Source: an uncultured Candidatus Peregrinibacteria bacterium (lineage in GTDB: Bacteria > Patescibacteriota > Gracilibacteria > Peribacterales > Peribacteraceae). Taken from it: a stretch of 5,588 bases of DNA. Below the pieces are notes generated by a model. The model was not told where the DNA came from, ran no database searches, and was given only the letters and a program-made list of their open reading frames with translations. Made by a program: the position numbers and the translations under genes. Below are positions 5,258 through 5,588 of this stretch, piece by piece; position 1 is the stretch's first letter; every line of letters starts with the position of its first letter. The stretch spans positions 1 through 5,588 of the forward strand of contig CAJXJE010000055.1 in NCBI GenBank assembly GCA_913054215.1. The letters are read 5' to 3'.

Positions 5258-5588
5258 ATGGATACCGGTATATCATGGGATGATTTAGACGGCCCTAGTC
5301 TCCAGAAGAAACTGGAAGAATACTGCACGGCAGAGGGTATTTCGGATATTCACTTCGCACCCGAAAAGGATGATGTGCGCCTCGAGATACGACTCCATGG
5401 AATACTGGAAGAAATCTCTCGTCTTAGCCATAAAACGTATCAAGACTTCGTCAGACAGATCAAATTCCTCAGTAAGCTAAAGCTCAATGTGACCAATGTT
5501 CCCCAAGATGGTCACTACACATTCGAACAAGGGGATCGCAGAGTCAACGTACGTGTTGCCTCTATTCCTTCTCGATTTGGAGAGAAAT
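5258..5588 (+). CDS. GspE/PilB-family type II secretion/type IV pilus ATPase, N-terminal part (runs off window)
   Basis: An open frame of 110 codons continues past position 5588. My translation shows the N2 half of a GspE/PilB secretion ATPase: SDIHF (29-33), a basic strand ending RLHGIL (45-50, matching the family RxDGxL), an IKFLSKLKL helix (68-76), PQDG (82-85), RVNVRV (95-100) and PSRFGEK (104-110). In this family the order (A)SDIHFEP - RxDGVL - PQDG - RVSTLPxxxGEK leads into the Walker A ATPase core, which lies beyond the window. Such hexameric ATPases drive pilin or pseudopilin assembly at the inner membrane. PQDG and GEK favour PilB/GspE over PilT. SDIHF begins only 29 residues from the start, so the N-terminal MshEN/GspE-N domain of typical family members is absent. 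An in-frame TAA at 5246-5248 excludes an upstream start. Translation probably begins on a leaderless mRNA. Confidence 0.88.
   Translation, partial: MDTGISWDDLDGPSLQKKLEEYCTAEGISDIHFAPEKDDVRLEIRLHGILEEISRLSHKTYQDFVRQIKFLSKLKLNVTNVPQDGHYTFEQGDRRVNVRVASIPSRFGEK

Noticed and set aside
5083..5328. Minus-strand 81-codon frame spanning the PBP start and the ATPase start
   Set aside because: It overlaps two well-supported genes and the promoter spacer between them, and its translation looks like no known protein.

Overview
The window looks like ordinary chromosomal housekeeping DNA from a bacterium of moderate GC content (roughly mid-40s percent by eye). It holds four complete protein genes and the start of a fifth. 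None of the five starts has a Shine-Dalgarno sequence at a workable distance, several promoters lie almost on top of the start codons, and proteins of several families deviate in length (short RuvX, short N-terminus on the GspE/PilB ATPase, a long insertion in the penicillin-binding protein). This would suit a member of the Candidate Phyla Radiation/Patescibacteria, perhaps Peregrinibacteria-like. That placement is inference from overall character, not a database match. The standard genetic code fits: the 590- and 842-codon genes have no in-frame UGA.

Layout: positions 1-59 lie downstream of ruvX and carry a promoter-like sequence pointing off the left edge. Positions 60-692 hold a minus-strand pair, rpsT (ribosomal protein S20) then ruvX/yqgF (Holliday-junction resolvase-like nuclease), 6 bases apart and probably cotranscribed. 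A 163-bp divergent spacer (693-855) holds the rpsT promoter, a five-unit 8-bp direct-repeat array and the glmS promoter. The plus-strand glmS (856-2628) encodes glucosamine-6-phosphate synthase. It runs tail to tail, with a 22-bp gap, into a minus-strand FtsI/SpoVD-type class B penicillin-binding protein (2651-5179). A 78-bp divergent spacer (5180-5257) carries two extended -10 promoters back to back. The plus-strand GspE/PilB-type ATPase gene starts at 5258 and runs off the right edge.

Functional links: GlmS supplies glucosamine-6-phosphate for UDP-GlcNAc and so for peptidoglycan, and the penicillin-binding protein cross-links peptidoglycan, probably at the septum. The two share a theme but are convergent, so they are not an operon. 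S20 and RuvX are translation and DNA-maintenance functions. The ATPase would power a type IV pilus or type II secretion-like machine.

I found no mobile element, CRISPR array, tRNA, rRNA or obvious novel multi-gene system. The most noteworthy points are the roughly 100-residue AT-rich insertion just before the catalytic serine of the penicillin-binding protein, the consistent leaderless/non-SD architecture, the 8-bp repeat array between divergent promoters, and a RuvX lacking a segment between two of its catalytic motifs.
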